The notes under the pieces were generated by a model. It was not told the origin of the DNA, did not search any database, and saw only the letters and a program-made list of their open reading frames with translations. Position numbers and translations under genes: made by a program. A stretch of 64,000 bases of DNA from Streptomyces sp. NBC_01591 (lineage in GTDB: Bacteria > Actinomycetota > Actinomycetes > Streptomycetales > Streptomycetaceae), in NCBI RefSeq assembly GCF_035918155.1, contig NZ_CP109327.1, forward strand, positions 4,278,001-4,342,000. The letters run 5' to 3'. Below are positions 16,927 to 25,523 of this stretch, piece after piece; within the stretch, counting starts at the first letter, position 1, and each line of letters opens with the position of its first letter.

Positions 16927-17418
16927 TCACCCGTTGAGGAACTCCGCGCACCGGTACGGGCCCAGCGCTTCGCCCTCGGACGGGCGCAGGGTGACCTCGA
17001 CGTCATCGGTCCTGACCTTCGGTTCGAGTACGGACTGGGCGCGCGCCAGCGTGCACACCAGCTGGCCCGTGGCCTGGTCGCGGCCCGACTCCCCGTAGAG
17101 GCCCTCCAGGCGCACCGTGACCCGGGCGCCCGAGCCGGTCGCCGAGTAACCGCCGAGGTGGACGAGGGAGGTGAGCCCGCCCTGATCGGCGGGCGGCGGC
17201 ATGGCGCCGAGCAGCTTCAGCACGCCGTTGAGGTCCTCGACCTCCCGGTCGACCAGCGGCACCGCGCGCAGCCCGCCCGCCGACGCGTAGTACAGCCGCA
17301 TGCCGCGCGTCAGCCCGGACGCGGGCTCGCCCGCGCCTATCACCCCGGTCGGCTGGACGCCGCAGCCCACGAGGGCGGCCCCCAGCGCGGCGGCCGCGAT
17401 CCCCTGGCGGATCTTCAC
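16927..17418 (-). CDS. Lipoprotein partner of the adjacent two-component system
   Basis: A 163-residue lipoprotein: a short basic N-terminus, hydrophobic segment and lipobox LVGC (Cys19), then GVQPTGVIGAGEPASGLTRGMRLYYASAGGLRAV. The remainder is an alpha/beta domain (GARVTVRLEGLYGESGRDQATGQLVCTLA) reminiscent of GerMN/sporulation-type lipoprotein folds, but not confidently assigned. The GTG overlaps the kinase stop by four bases (GTGA) and lies behind GGAGAGG, so it is co-translated with the kinase. By analogy with CseA, which modulates the CseBC system in S. coelicolor, it may tune the kinase at the membrane; that is inference. It ends at a TGA followed by more open, coding-like sequence. 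Confidence 0.8.
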   Translation of the reverse strand: MKIRQGIAAAALGAALVGCGVQPTGVIGAGEPASGLTRGMRLYYASAGGLRAVPLVDREVEDLNGVLKLLGAMPPPADQGGLTSLVHLGGYSATGSGARVTVRLEGLYGESGRDQATGQLVCTLARAQSVLEPKVRTDDVEVTLRPSEGEALGPYRCAEFLNG

Positions 17419-18953
17419 TCCGTGTCCTCTCCCGTACGTCGCAGGGGCAGCCGCAGTGTGAACACCGCACCGCGCGCCGGTCCGTCCGCCGCATCGGCCG
17501 CAACGGCCGCCTCGATCGTGCCGCCGTGCAGGCGGGCGTTCTCCAGCGCGATCGCCGTGCCCAGGCCGCTGCCCTGTCCGCTGTCGTCGGCCGCGCCGCG
17601 GGTGCGGGCCGCGTCCGCCTTGTAGAAGCGGTCGAAGACCCGCTCCCGCGCCTCCGGCGGCAGCCCCGGTCCGTGGTCGGCGACGGACAGCACCACCCAC
17701 TCGCCGTCCGCCGCGAGGGCCGTCGTGAGGGTCACGGTGACCGGCGGAGCCCCGTGCCGCAGCGCGTTGCCCACCAGGTTCGCGACGATCACGTCGATCC
17801 GGCGCCGGTCGACCACCGCCCGTACGCCCTCGTCGAGGTCCGTCCGCACCCGGTCCGTCCAGCCGCGCAGCGCCAGCGACGCCCGTACGGTGTCGGCCAG
17901 GTCCGTCTCGGCCGCGTTCAGCCGTACCGCCTTCGCGTCGAAGCGGGAGATCTCCATCAGGTCCTCGACCAGCCGGGACAGCCGGGCCGTCTCCGCGCCG
18001 ACGGTACGGGCCGCCCGCGCCGCGTCCGGCGGGAGCTGGTCGGCGTCCTCCTCCAGTACGGTCGCCACCATCGTCATCGCCGCGAGGGGCGTGCGCAGTT
18101 CGTGCGACACGTCCGCCACGAAGCGGCGCGCCTTCGCCTCCTGCTCGCGCAGCTCCGTGTCGGAGGCCTGGAGCGCGTCGGCGGTCTCGTTGAACGTCCT
18201 GGCCAGGTCGGCGAGTTCGTCGTGCCCGGAGACGGCGACCCGGCTGCCGAGGTCTCCGGCCGCGAGCTCGCGGGTGGCCCGGCCCAGCTTCCGCACCGGC
18301 CGAAGGACCGTCCCCGCGGCCAGCAGCGCCAGGACGGCGGCCACCAGCACCACCGGCACCATGCCCGCCCGTACGGAGTCCAGCAGGGCGGCGGTGTCGT
18401 CGCGCTCGGCCCGCAGATCGGAGATCGCGTAGACCTCCAGGCCGGAGGTGCGGTGGTCCCCGTCGGCGAAGACGACGGGCGTGCCGACCACCAGGTAGGG
18501 CTCGCCCCGCCACCGCACCCGCTGGAACCTCGCGTCGTCGCCGGTCATGACGGCGGTGCGCAGCTCGACGGTGATCCGGGCCTCCGTGTCGGCGAGCGAG
18601 TCGGAGACTGCGGAGAGGTCCTGGTAGCGGGCGACCACGATGTTTCCGCCGATGCCGTCCGACACCCGGGCCGCGAACCGGGACAGCGACTGCTGGTCGG
18701 GCGGTACGTCGAAGTCGGCGGACACCGCGGTGACCCGCTCCCGGAGGTCGTTCACGGCGGCGTTCTGGGTGCGCTGGAGGACGGCGGTGCGGGCGTCCCG
18801 GTAGGCGAGTGCGGTCGCGGTCACCGCGCTGATGAGGGCGACGACGACGAAGGTGACGACGAGCCGGATGCGCAGCCCGCCGACGAGGCGTCGCGAGCGC
18901 CTTCTCGGGGCGGCGGCGGGACGCCTGGCGCCGGCGTGGGCCGTACGGTTCAC
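17415..18953 (-). CDS. Two-component sensor histidine kinase with large extracytoplasmic domain
   Basis: A 512-residue kinase starting at GTG that overlaps the regulator stop. Transmembrane helices lie at about 29-50 and 197-217. Between them is a sensor domain of about 145 residues, rich in charged residues. HAMP follows, then HisKA with His284 in [13 protein letters not shown], and an ATPase domain with NLVGNALRHG (N-box), DHGPGLPPEARERVFDRFYK and GSGLGTAIALENARLHGG. The region before the first helix is strongly basic. It is the middle gene of a regulator-kinase-lipoprotein trio. The opposite-strand export operon is the most obvious target. Confidence 0.92.
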   Translation of the reverse strand: MNRTAHAGARRPAAAPRRRSRRLVGGLRIRLVVTFVVVALISAVTATALAYRDARTAVLQRTQNAAVNDLRERVTAVSADFDVPPDQQSLSRFAARVSDGIGGNIVVARYQDLSAVSDSLADTEARITVELRTAVMTGDDARFQRVRWRGEPYLVVGTPVVFADGDHRTSGLEVYAISDLRAERDDTAALLDSVRAGMVPVVLVAAVLALLAAGTVLRPVRKLGRATRELAAGDLGSRVAVSGHDELADLARTFNETADALQASDTELREQEAKARRFVADVSHELRTPLAAMTMVATVLEEDADQLPPDAARAARTVGAETARLSRLVEDLMEISRFDAKAVRLNAAETDLADTVRASLALRGWTDRVRTDLDEGVRAVVDRRRIDVIVANLVGNALRHGAPPVTVTLTTALAADGEWVVLSVADHGPGLPPEARERVFDRFYKADAARTRGAADDSGQGSGLGTAIALENARLHGGTIEAAVAADAADGPARGAVFTLRLPLRRTGEDTE

Positions 18954-19645
18954 AGCGGCCCGAAGCGGTAGCCGAAGCCCCGCACCGTCTGGACGTACCG
19001 GGGCTTGGCCGGTACGTCCTCCAGCTTGGCCCGCAGCCGGCCGACCGCCGCGTCCACCAGCCGGGAGTCGCCCAGGAACGTGTGGTCCCAGACGGATTCG
19101 AGGAGCTGCTCGCGGCTGAGGACCCGGCCGGGGGAGGCCGACAGCTCCAGCAGCAGCCGCAGTTCGGTGGGCGGCAGCGGGACCGGTGTGCCGTGCTTGG
19201 TGACGGTCAGGCCCGCGCGGTCGATCACCAGCCCGGCAAGGTCGGCGGCGAGCCCCTGGGCCTGCCCGGACGGTTCCGCCCGCCGCAGGGCGGCCCGGAT
19301 GCGGGCCTCCAGGACGGGTGCGGTGACCGGCTTGACGACGTAGTCGTCGGCGCCCGCCTCCAGGCCGGTCACGATGTCCTGGTCGTCGCCGCGTGCGGTC
19401 AGCATGATGACCGGCAGGGTCGCCGAGCGGGCGCGGATGCGGCGGCACACCTCGAAGCCGTCCATGCCGGGCAGCATCAGGTCCAGAACGGCCAGTTCGA
19501 CCCGCGCTCCCCGCTCCCCGGCCAGCAGGGCGAGGGCCTGTTCGCCGGTGGCGGCGGTCTCCACGCCGTACCCGTGCCGGCGCAGCACGAGCTCCATCCC
19601 GTCCCGTACGGACGCGTCGTCCTCGATCAGCAACACATGCGGCAT
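18950..19645 (-). CDS. OmpR-family response regulator (AfsQ1-like)
   Basis: A 231-residue regulator. The receiver starts MPHVLLIEDDASVRDGMELV, with the phospho-Asp in LAVLDLMLPGMDGFEVCRRI and Lys in DDYVVKPVTAPVLEARI. The winged-helix effector contains ELRLLLELSASPGRVLSREQLLESVW and ends TVRGFGYRFGPL. It resembles AfsQ1 in the receiver and recognition helix, but no sigQ-type gene is next to it, so I give no symbol. A GTG 18 bases upstream is possible; neither start has a clear ribosome binding site. Only 135 bases separate it from the divergent lipoprotein-exporter operon. Confidence 0.9.
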   Translation of the reverse strand: MPHVLLIEDDASVRDGMELVLRRHGYGVETAATGEQALALLAGERGARVELAVLDLMLPGMDGFEVCRRIRARSATLPVIMLTARGDDQDIVTGLEAGADDYVVKPVTAPVLEARIRAALRRAEPSGQAQGLAADLAGLVIDRAGLTVTKHGTPVPLPPTELRLLLELSASPGRVLSREQLLESVWDHTFLGDSRLVDAAVGRLRAKLEDVPAKPRYVQTVRGFGYRFGPL

Positions 19646-19780
19646 GAGGCCGATTATGGACACGCCCGGACCGTTTCCGTCTGCCGTGCACGGGGGCGAA
19701 TGCGCAGGCCGGGGGCATTGTTACGTTCCCATCATGTGGCCATGGACGGGCCATCATCCGCAACGCCGAGCGTGAAGCGC

Positions 19781-20449
19781 ATGACCTTCCTCAGGACCAG
19801 CCCCCGCACGAACCCCCGCGCCGCCGCCCGGCTGCGCCTGGCCACCCTCGTGGCCCTGCCCGTGCTCGCCTTCTCCGTCGCCTGCGGCGGCGGTGACGAC
19901 AGCGCCGGCGGCACGAAGAAGGACGACGTGATCGCCGACGTACCGGACGCGTCGCCGAGCGCGGGCGCCGCGAAGGACGGGAGCGGGCCGAGCGCCCCGC
20001 CCGCGGGCAAGAGTGCCTTCTACGACGCCCAGATGAAGTACGTCCAGTGCATGCGCGTCAAGGGCGGCTACAAGGACTTCCCCGACCCCAAGCTCAGCGG
20101 CTACCTCGACTGGACGAAGGTCGAGGAGATCGCCTCCAAGCCCGGCCAGAGCGAGGCGTACAAGGGCGGCAAGAACCGTGTCTGCGTCCCCGAGATGCAG
20201 GCCGTCATGGACGTCGAGCCCGAGCGCGACGAGCAGAAGGCCTACGAGTCGATGCTCGCGCACGCCAAGTGCATGCGGGACAACGGCGTCTCCAGGTTCA
20301 CCAACCCGACCATGAGCGGCGGCAACGCCCAGCCGGGCGGCGACCCGAACCCCGCGTCCCCGGTCATCGACCCCGATTCGCCGACGTACAAGAAGGCCCG
20401 TGAGGCGTGCCGGCCGAAGCTGATCGACAGCGTGGAAGGCATGCAGTGA
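19781..20449 (+). CDS. Cys-rich lipoprotein, first gene of exporter operon
   Basis: About 222 residues. The signal peptide RLRLATLVALPVLAFSVAC has a lipobox with lipidated Cys at about 35, then a Gly/Asp/Ser tether and a helical domain. Four further Cys lie in similar contexts (YVQCMRVKG, NRVCVPEM, HAKCMRDNG, REACRPKL), and the two CMR motifs suggest an internally duplicated, disulphide-braced fold. It is translationally coupled to the adaptor gene by a four-base overlap. In-frame starts 9 and 39 bases upstream are possible. In Streptomyces such lipoproteins commonly precede adaptor-ABC operons; the role (ligand capture or adaptor partner) is inferred. Confidence 0.75.
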   Translation: MTFLRTSPRTNPRAAARLRLATLVALPVLAFSVACGGGDDSAGGTKKDDVIADVPDASPSAGAAKDGSGPSAPPAGKSAFYDAQMKYVQCMRVKGGYKDFPDPKLSGYLDWTKVEEIASKPGQSEAYKGGKNRVCVPEMQAVMDVEPERDEQKAYESMLAHAKCMRDNGVSRFTNPTMSGGNAQPGGDPNPASPVIDPDSPTYKKAREACRPKLIDSVEGMQ

Positions 20450-21525
20450 AACGCCGCTCCGCCCTCGTCGCGCTCGGCGCGGTGACCGTCCTCGCCGCCG
20501 TCACCGGGGGCGTCCTGCGCCTCGGCGACGGCGGCGACGCGGGGGCCTCCGACCGGGGCGGCGACCTGCCGCCCGCCACCGCGACCGTCGTACGCACCGA
20601 CCTCGTGCAGTCCAGGACGGTCGACGGCAGGCTCGACTTCTCGCAGCGCCGCGCCGTCAAGTCCGCCGTCGAGGGCACCGTCACGGTGGCCGCCTCCGAA
20701 GGCAGGACGGTGACCACGGGGCAGGCGCTGTACGAACTGAACGACAAGCCCGTCACCCTCCTCTACGGGCCGGTCCCGATGTTCCGCGAGATGAAGGCGG
20801 GCGACCGGGGCAGCGACGTACTCCAACTGGAGCGCAACCTGCGCGACTTGGGGTACGGCTCGCAGCTGTACGTCGACACTCGGTACGACGAGGGCACCGA
20901 GGCCGCCGTCAAGCAGTGGCAGAAGTCGCTGAACCGCGACACCACGGGCCGGGTCGGCAGGGGAGACGTCGTCTTCCAGCCCGGCCAGGTCAAGGTGGTC
21001 TCCGCCGACGCGGCGCTCGCCGACCAGGTGGGCCCGGACGAACCGGTCCTGACGGTCGCCTCCACCCGGCCCGTCGTACGGGCGGAACTGGAGCAGACCG
21101 ACGGCGCGCTCACCTCGAAGGGCACCAGGGTCGAGGTCACCCTGCCGAGCGGGAAGACCGTGGCCGGCAAGGTCGCCGGGACGGTGCGCCCCGAGGAGTC
21201 CGCCTCGGGGGGCGACGCGGTCGCCGAGGACGGCATCGTCGTCGAGGTCGTCCTGGACGGCGGGGCGAACGCCGCGTCCGGCGAGGACACCAAGGCGTCG
21301 GCGAGCGTGAAGTTCGTCAGCGAGGCGCACAAGGGAGTCCTCGCGGTCCCCGTCGAGGCGGTCGTCGCCCTGCGCGGCGAGAACGGCGGCTACGGCCTCC
21401 AGGTCGTCCGGGGGGCCACCTCGAAGATGATCCGGGTGGAGACGGGCATGACCGCCGACGGGCAGATCGAGGTCAGCGGCCCGGACGTGCGCGAGGGCCT
21501 GAAGGTCGGAGTGGCCAAGTCATGA
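20446..21525 (+). CDS. Periplasmic adaptor (HlyD/MacA-like) containing a peptidoglycan-binding domain
   Basis: A 359-residue exported adaptor starting at GTG behind GGAAGG. A single N-terminal hydrophobic segment (ALVALGAVTVLAAVTGGVLRL) acts as anchor or signal. Residues about 42-105 form the first half of a barrel-sandwich hybrid (TATVVRTDLVQSRTVDGRL...SEGRTVTTGQALYELND). Residues about 118-172 are a PG_binding_1 domain (AGDRGSDVLQLERNLRDLGYG...TEAAVKQWQKSLN) inserted before the adaptor resumes. The second half includes VASTRPVVRAELEQTD and a C-terminal membrane-proximal domain. It stands immediately before the ABC ATPase (four-base overlap), so it should link a MacB-like permease to the wall. 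Confidence 0.87.
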   Translation: MKRRSALVALGAVTVLAAVTGGVLRLGDGGDAGASDRGGDLPPATATVVRTDLVQSRTVDGRLDFSQRRAVKSAVEGTVTVAASEGRTVTTGQALYELNDKPVTLLYGPVPMFREMKAGDRGSDVLQLERNLRDLGYGSQLYVDTRYDEGTEAAVKQWQKSLNRDTTGRVGRGDVVFQPGQVKVVSADAALADQVGPDEPVLTVASTRPVVRAELEQTDGALTSKGTRVEVTLPSGKTVAGKVAGTVRPEESASGGDAVAEDGIVVEVVLDGGANAASGEDTKASASVKFVSEAHKGVLAVPVEAVVALRGENGGYGLQVVRGATSKMIRVETGMTADGQIEVSGPDVREGLKVGVAKS

Positions 21526-22241
21526 CACCGGCCCCGGTGATCGAACTGCGGGACGCCACCAAGTCGTACCCCGGCGGCGTCCACGCCCTGCGCGGGGTGA
21601 ACCTCACCGTCGGGGCGGGCGAACTGCTCGCCGTCGTCGGCCCGTCCGGCTCCGGCAAGTCCACGATGCTCAACATCATGGGCACCCTCGACAAGCCCAC
21701 CACGGGCACCGTACGGGTCGCCGGGTACGACGTGTCCGGGCTCTCCGACTCCCGGCTCTCCGCACTGCGCGCCCGCCACATCGGCTTCGTGTTCCAGCAC
21801 TTCCATCTGGCGGCGGGGCGCGACGCGGTGGACAACGTCGCCGACGGGCTGCTGTACGCGGGCGTCCCACCGAGGGAACGGCGTACGCGTGCCCGGGAGG
21901 CGCTCGCCAAGGTCCGGCTGGACCACCGCGGCTCGCACACGCCGAACGAGCTGTCCGGCGGCGAGAAGCAGCGCGTGGCCATCGCCCGTGCCCTGGTGGG
22001 AGAACCCCGGCTGCTGCTGGCGGACGAACCGACCGGGGCGCTGGACACCGCGTCCGGCGAGATCGTCATGGAGCTGCTGCACGAGCTGAACGCGTCCGGC
22101 ACCACCATCTGCGTGATCACCCACGACAACGAGATCGCGGACTCGCTGCCGCGCCGGGTCCGCTTCAGGGACGGCGAGATCGTCTCGGACATGCGGTCCG
22201 GCATCCCCTTCGACCCGCGTACGGAAGAGGCCGGTTCATGA
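21522..22241 (+). CDS. ABC transporter ATPase (MacB/LolD type)
   Basis: A 239-residue nucleotide-binding subunit. Walker A is GPSGSGKST, the Q-loop lies in FVFQHFHL, the signature motif is LSGGEKQRVAIARALVG, Walker B is LLLADEPTGALD and the switch His is in ITHDNEIA. The MSGTLDKPTTG-type sequence after Walker A and the PTGALD ending are typical of ATPases that pair with FtsX-type permeases. It overlaps the adaptor and permease genes by four bases on each side. It powers the export or mechanotransmission system encoded by this operon. Confidence 0.95.
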   Translation: MTPAPVIELRDATKSYPGGVHALRGVNLTVGAGELLAVVGPSGSGKSTMLNIMGTLDKPTTGTVRVAGYDVSGLSDSRLSALRARHIGFVFQHFHLAAGRDAVDNVADGLLYAGVPPRERRTRAREALAKVRLDHRGSHTPNELSGGEKQRVAIARALVGEPRLLLADEPTGALDTASGEIVMELLHELNASGTTICVITHDNEIADSLPRRVRFRDGEIVSDMRSGIPFDPRTEEAGS

Positions 22242-23431
22242 AGAACGACCTCAGGCCCGCCCGCCTCTCCCCCCGCGACATCCTCCGCGTCGGTGCGGTC
22301 GGACTCCACGCGCGGCGCGCGCGGGTGGTGCTGTCGGCGCTCGGCATCGCCATCGGGATCGCGACCATGGTCGCGGTCGTCGGGCTGTCCGAGTCGAGCC
22401 GCGCGGACCTGATGGCCCGGCTCGACCGCCTCGGCACCAACCTCCTCACCGCCGAGGCCGGCAAGGACGCCATGGGGCAGGAGATCAAGCTGCCCAGGAA
22501 CGCGGTCGCGATGGTCGAGCGCGTCGGCCCGGTCCAGCACGCCACGGCCACCGCCGACATCGACGCCCGCATCCGCCGCAGCGACGTGGTGCCCGAGGAG
22601 CGCACCGCCGGCGTCACCGCCCAGGCGGTCCGCACCGACCTGCTCTCCGCGCTCGGCGGCGAGGTCGGCAAGGGCGTCTGGCTGAACCCGGCCGGCGAAC
22701 GCCTCCCGACGACGGTCCTCGGCGCGGTGGCCGCGGAACGCCTCGGCGTCACCCGCACCGGCGAGACGATCATGATGAACGACACCCGCGTGGCCGTCGT
22801 CGGCATCCTCGAACCGCTCGAACTGGTCCCCAATCTGGACCGGGTGGCCATGGTCGGATTCCCCGCCGCCGAGCGCTACTTCGGCTTCGACGGCCACCCC
22901 ACCACCATCTTCGAGCGTTCCACGGACGCCTCGGTGGCGGACGTACGGGCGATCCTGGCCCGCACCATCAGCCCCGGCAACGAGGCGGGGATCAAGGTCT
23001 CGCGGCCCTCGGACGCGCTGGCCGCCAAGGCCGCCACCGACGAGGGCCTGACGAACCTGATGCTCGGCCTGGGCGCGGTGGCCCTCCTGGTCGGTGGGGT
23101 GGGCGTCGCCAACACCATGGTCATCTCCGTCCTGGAGCGCCGCCAGGAGATCGGCCTGCGCCGCTCGCTGGGCGCGACCCGGGGCGCGATCCGGCTCCAG
23201 TTCCTGACCGAGTCGCTGCTGCTGTCGGCGCTGGGCGGGGCGACGGGCGCGCTGCTGGGCGCGGCGGCGACGTACGGCTTCGCGCGGGTCCAGGGGTGGA
23301 CGACGGTGGTCCCGCCCTGGTCCCTGGCGGGCGGTCTGGCCGCCACCCTCCTGATCGGCGTGGTCGCGGGCCTCTACCCGGCGATCCGCGCCTCCCGTCT
23401 CCACCCGACGGTGGCCCTGAACGCGACGTGA
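22238..23431 (+). CDS. ABC transporter permease (MacB/FtsX family)
   Basis: A 397-residue permease with one N-terminal transmembrane helix (RVVLSALGIAIGIATMVAVVG). A periplasmic MacB-type domain of about 220 residues follows (SRADLMARLDRLGTNLLTAEAG to about 270), then three C-terminal helices in the FtsX arrangement (LGAVALLVGGVGVANTMVISVLERRQEIGLRRSLGAT). That ERR.EIGLRRSLGA motif is diagnostic of MacB-like mechanotransmitters. Family members export peptides, macrolides or lipoproteins, or drive wall hydrolases. The adaptor's peptidoglycan-binding domain favours an envelope role here. It is the last gene of the operon, before a 20-bp-stem palindrome. Confidence 0.93.
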   Translation: MKNDLRPARLSPRDILRVGAVGLHARRARVVLSALGIAIGIATMVAVVGLSESSRADLMARLDRLGTNLLTAEAGKDAMGQEIKLPRNAVAMVERVGPVQHATATADIDARIRRSDVVPEERTAGVTAQAVRTDLLSALGGEVGKGVWLNPAGERLPTTVLGAVAAERLGVTRTGETIMMNDTRVAVVGILEPLELVPNLDRVAMVGFPAAERYFGFDGHPTTIFERSTDASVADVRAILARTISPGNEAGIKVSRPSDALAAKAATDEGLTNLMLGLGAVALLVGGVGVANTMVISVLERRQEIGLRRSLGATRGAIRLQFLTESLLLSALGGATGALLGAAATYGFARVQGWTTVVPPWSLAGGLAATLLIGVVAGLYPAIRASRLHPTVALNAT

Positions 23432-23446
23432 GACAGCCCGCCGCAA

Positions 23447-23492
23447 ACGTGAAACATCCCCCGGCCGACCCCGGCCGGGGGATGTTTCACGT
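23447..23492. terminator. Perfect 20-bp-stem palindrome between convergent permease and aspS genes
   Basis: Left arm ACGTGAAACATCCCCCGGCC and its exact reverse complement flank a GACCCC loop. As RNA this is a very stable bidirectional terminator. The outer ends of both arms are parS half-sites, which is treated separately. Confidence 0.8.
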
Positions 23493-23497
23493 GGAAC
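23484..23497. other. parS-like site, 13 of 14 matches
   Basis: GTTTCACGTGGAAC differs from the Streptomyces ParB-binding palindrome GTTTCACGTGAAAC at one base. It overlaps the right arm of the terminator palindrome. Degenerate parS sites of this quality are known to bind ParB in streptomycetes; occupancy here is not shown. Confidence 0.55.
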
Positions 23498-23517
23498 CGA
23501 AGTGGACCCGGTGACGC

Positions 23518-25335
23518 TTACTTCGCGCCGGTGTCCCTCGCCACGGAATCCTTGGCGTCCGCCTTTTCCTTTGCCGTCGCCGCCGGCTTGCGGAGCTGGA
23601 TGTTCAGCTCGCGCAGGCGGGTCTCGTCCAGCTCCGTCGGGGCGCCCATCATCAGGTCCTGGGCGTTGCCGTTGAGCGGGAAGGCGATCGTCTCGCGGAT
23701 GTTGGGCTCGTCGGCCAGCAGCATCACGATGCGGTCGACGCCCGGGGCGATGCCGCCGTGCGGCGGGGCACCGAGGCGGAAGGCGCGGAGCATGCCCGCG
23801 AACTCGTGCTCGACGGTCTCGCGGTCGTAACCGGCGATCTCGAAGGCCTTGAGCATCAGCTCGGGCTCGTGGTTACGGATGGCGCCGGAGGACAGCTCGA
23901 TGCCGTTGCAGACGATGTCGTACTGCCAGGCGAGGATGTCCAGCGGGTCCTTCTCCTCCAGGTCCTTCAGGCCGCCCTGGGGCATCGAGAAGGGGTTGTG
24001 GGAGAAGTCGATCTTGCCGGTGTCCTCGTCCTTCTCGTACATCGGGAAGTCGACGACCCAGCAGAACCGGAAGACGCCCTCCTCGAAGTGGCCGGCGCGC
24101 TTGGCGGCCTCGACGCGGACGGCGGACATGATCTTGGATACCTCGTCGAACTCACCCGCGCCGAAGAAGACCGCGTGGCCGGGGACGAGGGAGAGACGCT
24201 CGGTGAGGGTCTTGACGTCGGTCTCGGTGAGGAACTTGGCGATCGGTCCCGCCAGGGCGCCGTCCTCGCCGACGCGGACCCAGGCCAGGCCCTTGGCGCC
24301 GTGCTGGACGGCGTAGTCGCCGAGGCCGTCGAAGAACTTCCGGGACTGGCCCGCGGTGTCCGGGACCGGGAGGGCACGGACGTGCTTGCCGGCGAACGCC
24401 TTGAACTCCGAGTCGGCGAAGACGTCGGAGATGTCGACCAGTTCCAGCTTGGCGCGCAGGTCGGGCTTGTCGTTGCCGTACTTCAGCATCGACTCGCGGA
24501 ACGGGATGCGCGGGAACGGCGAGGTGACGTGGCGGCCGTTGCCGAACTCCTCGAAGAGCTCGGTCATCAGCTTCTCGATCGGCCGGAAGACGTCCTCCTG
24601 CTCGACGAACGACATCTCGACGTCGAGCTGGTAGAACTCGCCGGGCGAACGGTCCGCGCGGGCGTCCTCGTCGCGGAAGCACGGCGCGATCTGGAAGTAG
24701 CGGTCGAAGCCGGAGATCATCAGCAGCTGCTTGAACTGCTGCGGGGCCTGGGGCAGGGCGTAGAACTTGCCCGGGTTCAGCCGGGACGGGACGACGAAGT
24801 CACGGGCGCCCTCGGGGGAGGTCGCGGTGAGGATCGGGGTCGCCATCTCGTTGAAGCCGAGGGCCACCATCTTGGCGCGGATGGAGGCGATGACCGCCGA
24901 GCGCAGCATGATGTTGCGGTGCATGCGCTCGCGGCGCAGGTCGAGGAAGCGGTACTCCAGGCGCCGCTCCTCGTTGACCCCGTCCTCGGCGTTGATCGTG
25001 AAGGGCAGCGGGGCGGCCTCGCCCAGCACCTCGACCTCGGTGACCTCGATCTCGATCTCGCCGGTCGGGAGCTCCGGGTTGACGTTGTCGGCGCCGCGCG
25101 CGGAGACCTTGCCGTCGATCCGTACGACGGTCTCCTTGGTGAGCTTCGCCAGCGCCTCGTTGCCGGGGGTGCCGGGGCGGGCGACGAGCTGCACCAGACC
25201 GTAGTGGTCGCGCAGATCGATGAAGAGGATGCCACCCAGGTCTCGGCGATTGTGCAGCCAGCCGCTCAGTCGGACGTCGGTGCCGACGTCAGAGGCGCGG
25301 AGCTCGCCGCAGGTGTGGGACCTGTACCGATGCAT
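23518..25335 (-). CDS. aspS: Aspartyl-tRNA synthetase
   Basis: A 605-residue class IIb synthetase of the bacterial type. The N-terminal OB-fold anticodon domain begins [35 protein letters not shown]. Motif 2 is [19 protein letters not shown] and motif 3 is [15 protein letters not shown]. The bacterial insertion (GAD) domain is present between motifs 2 and 3, including [16 protein letters not shown]. The C-terminus carries a charged tail ([23 protein letters not shown]). It charges tRNA-Asp; whether it also charges tRNA-Asn cannot be decided by eye. The upstream region of about 190 bases before the inverted-repeat element should contain its promoter. It is convergent with the exporter operon. 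Confidence 0.97.
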   Translation of the reverse strand: MHRYRSHTCGELRASDVGTDVRLSGWLHNRRDLGGILFIDLRDHYGLVQLVARPGTPGNEALAKLTKETVVRIDGKVSARGADNVNPELPTGEIEIEVTEVEVLGEAAPLPFTINAEDGVNEERRLEYRFLDLRRERMHRNIMLRSAVIASIRAKMVALGFNEMATPILTATSPEGARDFVVPSRLNPGKFYALPQAPQQFKQLLMISGFDRYFQIAPCFRDEDARADRSPGEFYQLDVEMSFVEQEDVFRPIEKLMTELFEEFGNGRHVTSPFPRIPFRESMLKYGNDKPDLRAKLELVDISDVFADSEFKAFAGKHVRALPVPDTAGQSRKFFDGLGDYAVQHGAKGLAWVRVGEDGALAGPIAKFLTETDVKTLTERLSLVPGHAVFFGAGEFDEVSKIMSAVRVEAAKRAGHFEEGVFRFCWVVDFPMYEKDEDTGKIDFSHNPFSMPQGGLKDLEEKDPLDILAWQYDIVCNGIELSSGAIRNHEPELMLKAFEIAGYDRETVEHEFAGMLRAFRLGAPPHGGIAPGVDRIVMLLADEPNIRETIAFPLNGNAQDLMMGAPTELDETRLRELNIQLRKPAATAKEKADAKDSVARDTGAK

Positions 25336-25523
25336 CGTCGTTCATCCAGTCTTCGCGGTTCGGGGTGGATTCAGCCACCCCAGGCTACCGCCCGCACCCG
25401 CACCGAATCATTGACATTGACATTTCAAGATCATCCGGGGCCCGGGAGACCGCCCGCCGGGCCCGCCCGGACGCTCCCTGGGTGACCACCCTCGGTGGCG
25501 TTCGCGGAGCAGATCTTCTTAAG

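Noticed and set aside
15566..16951. Long minus-strand frame across the L,D-transpeptidase and the following gap
   Set aside because: Out of frame with the lipobox and YkuD signature; Arg/Pro/Gly composition only.
17415..19763. One 782-residue minus-strand protein joining regulator and kinase regions
   Set aside because: The upstream 270 residues are a wrong-frame reading of the response-regulator gene; the kinase starts at the GTG overlapping the regulator stop.
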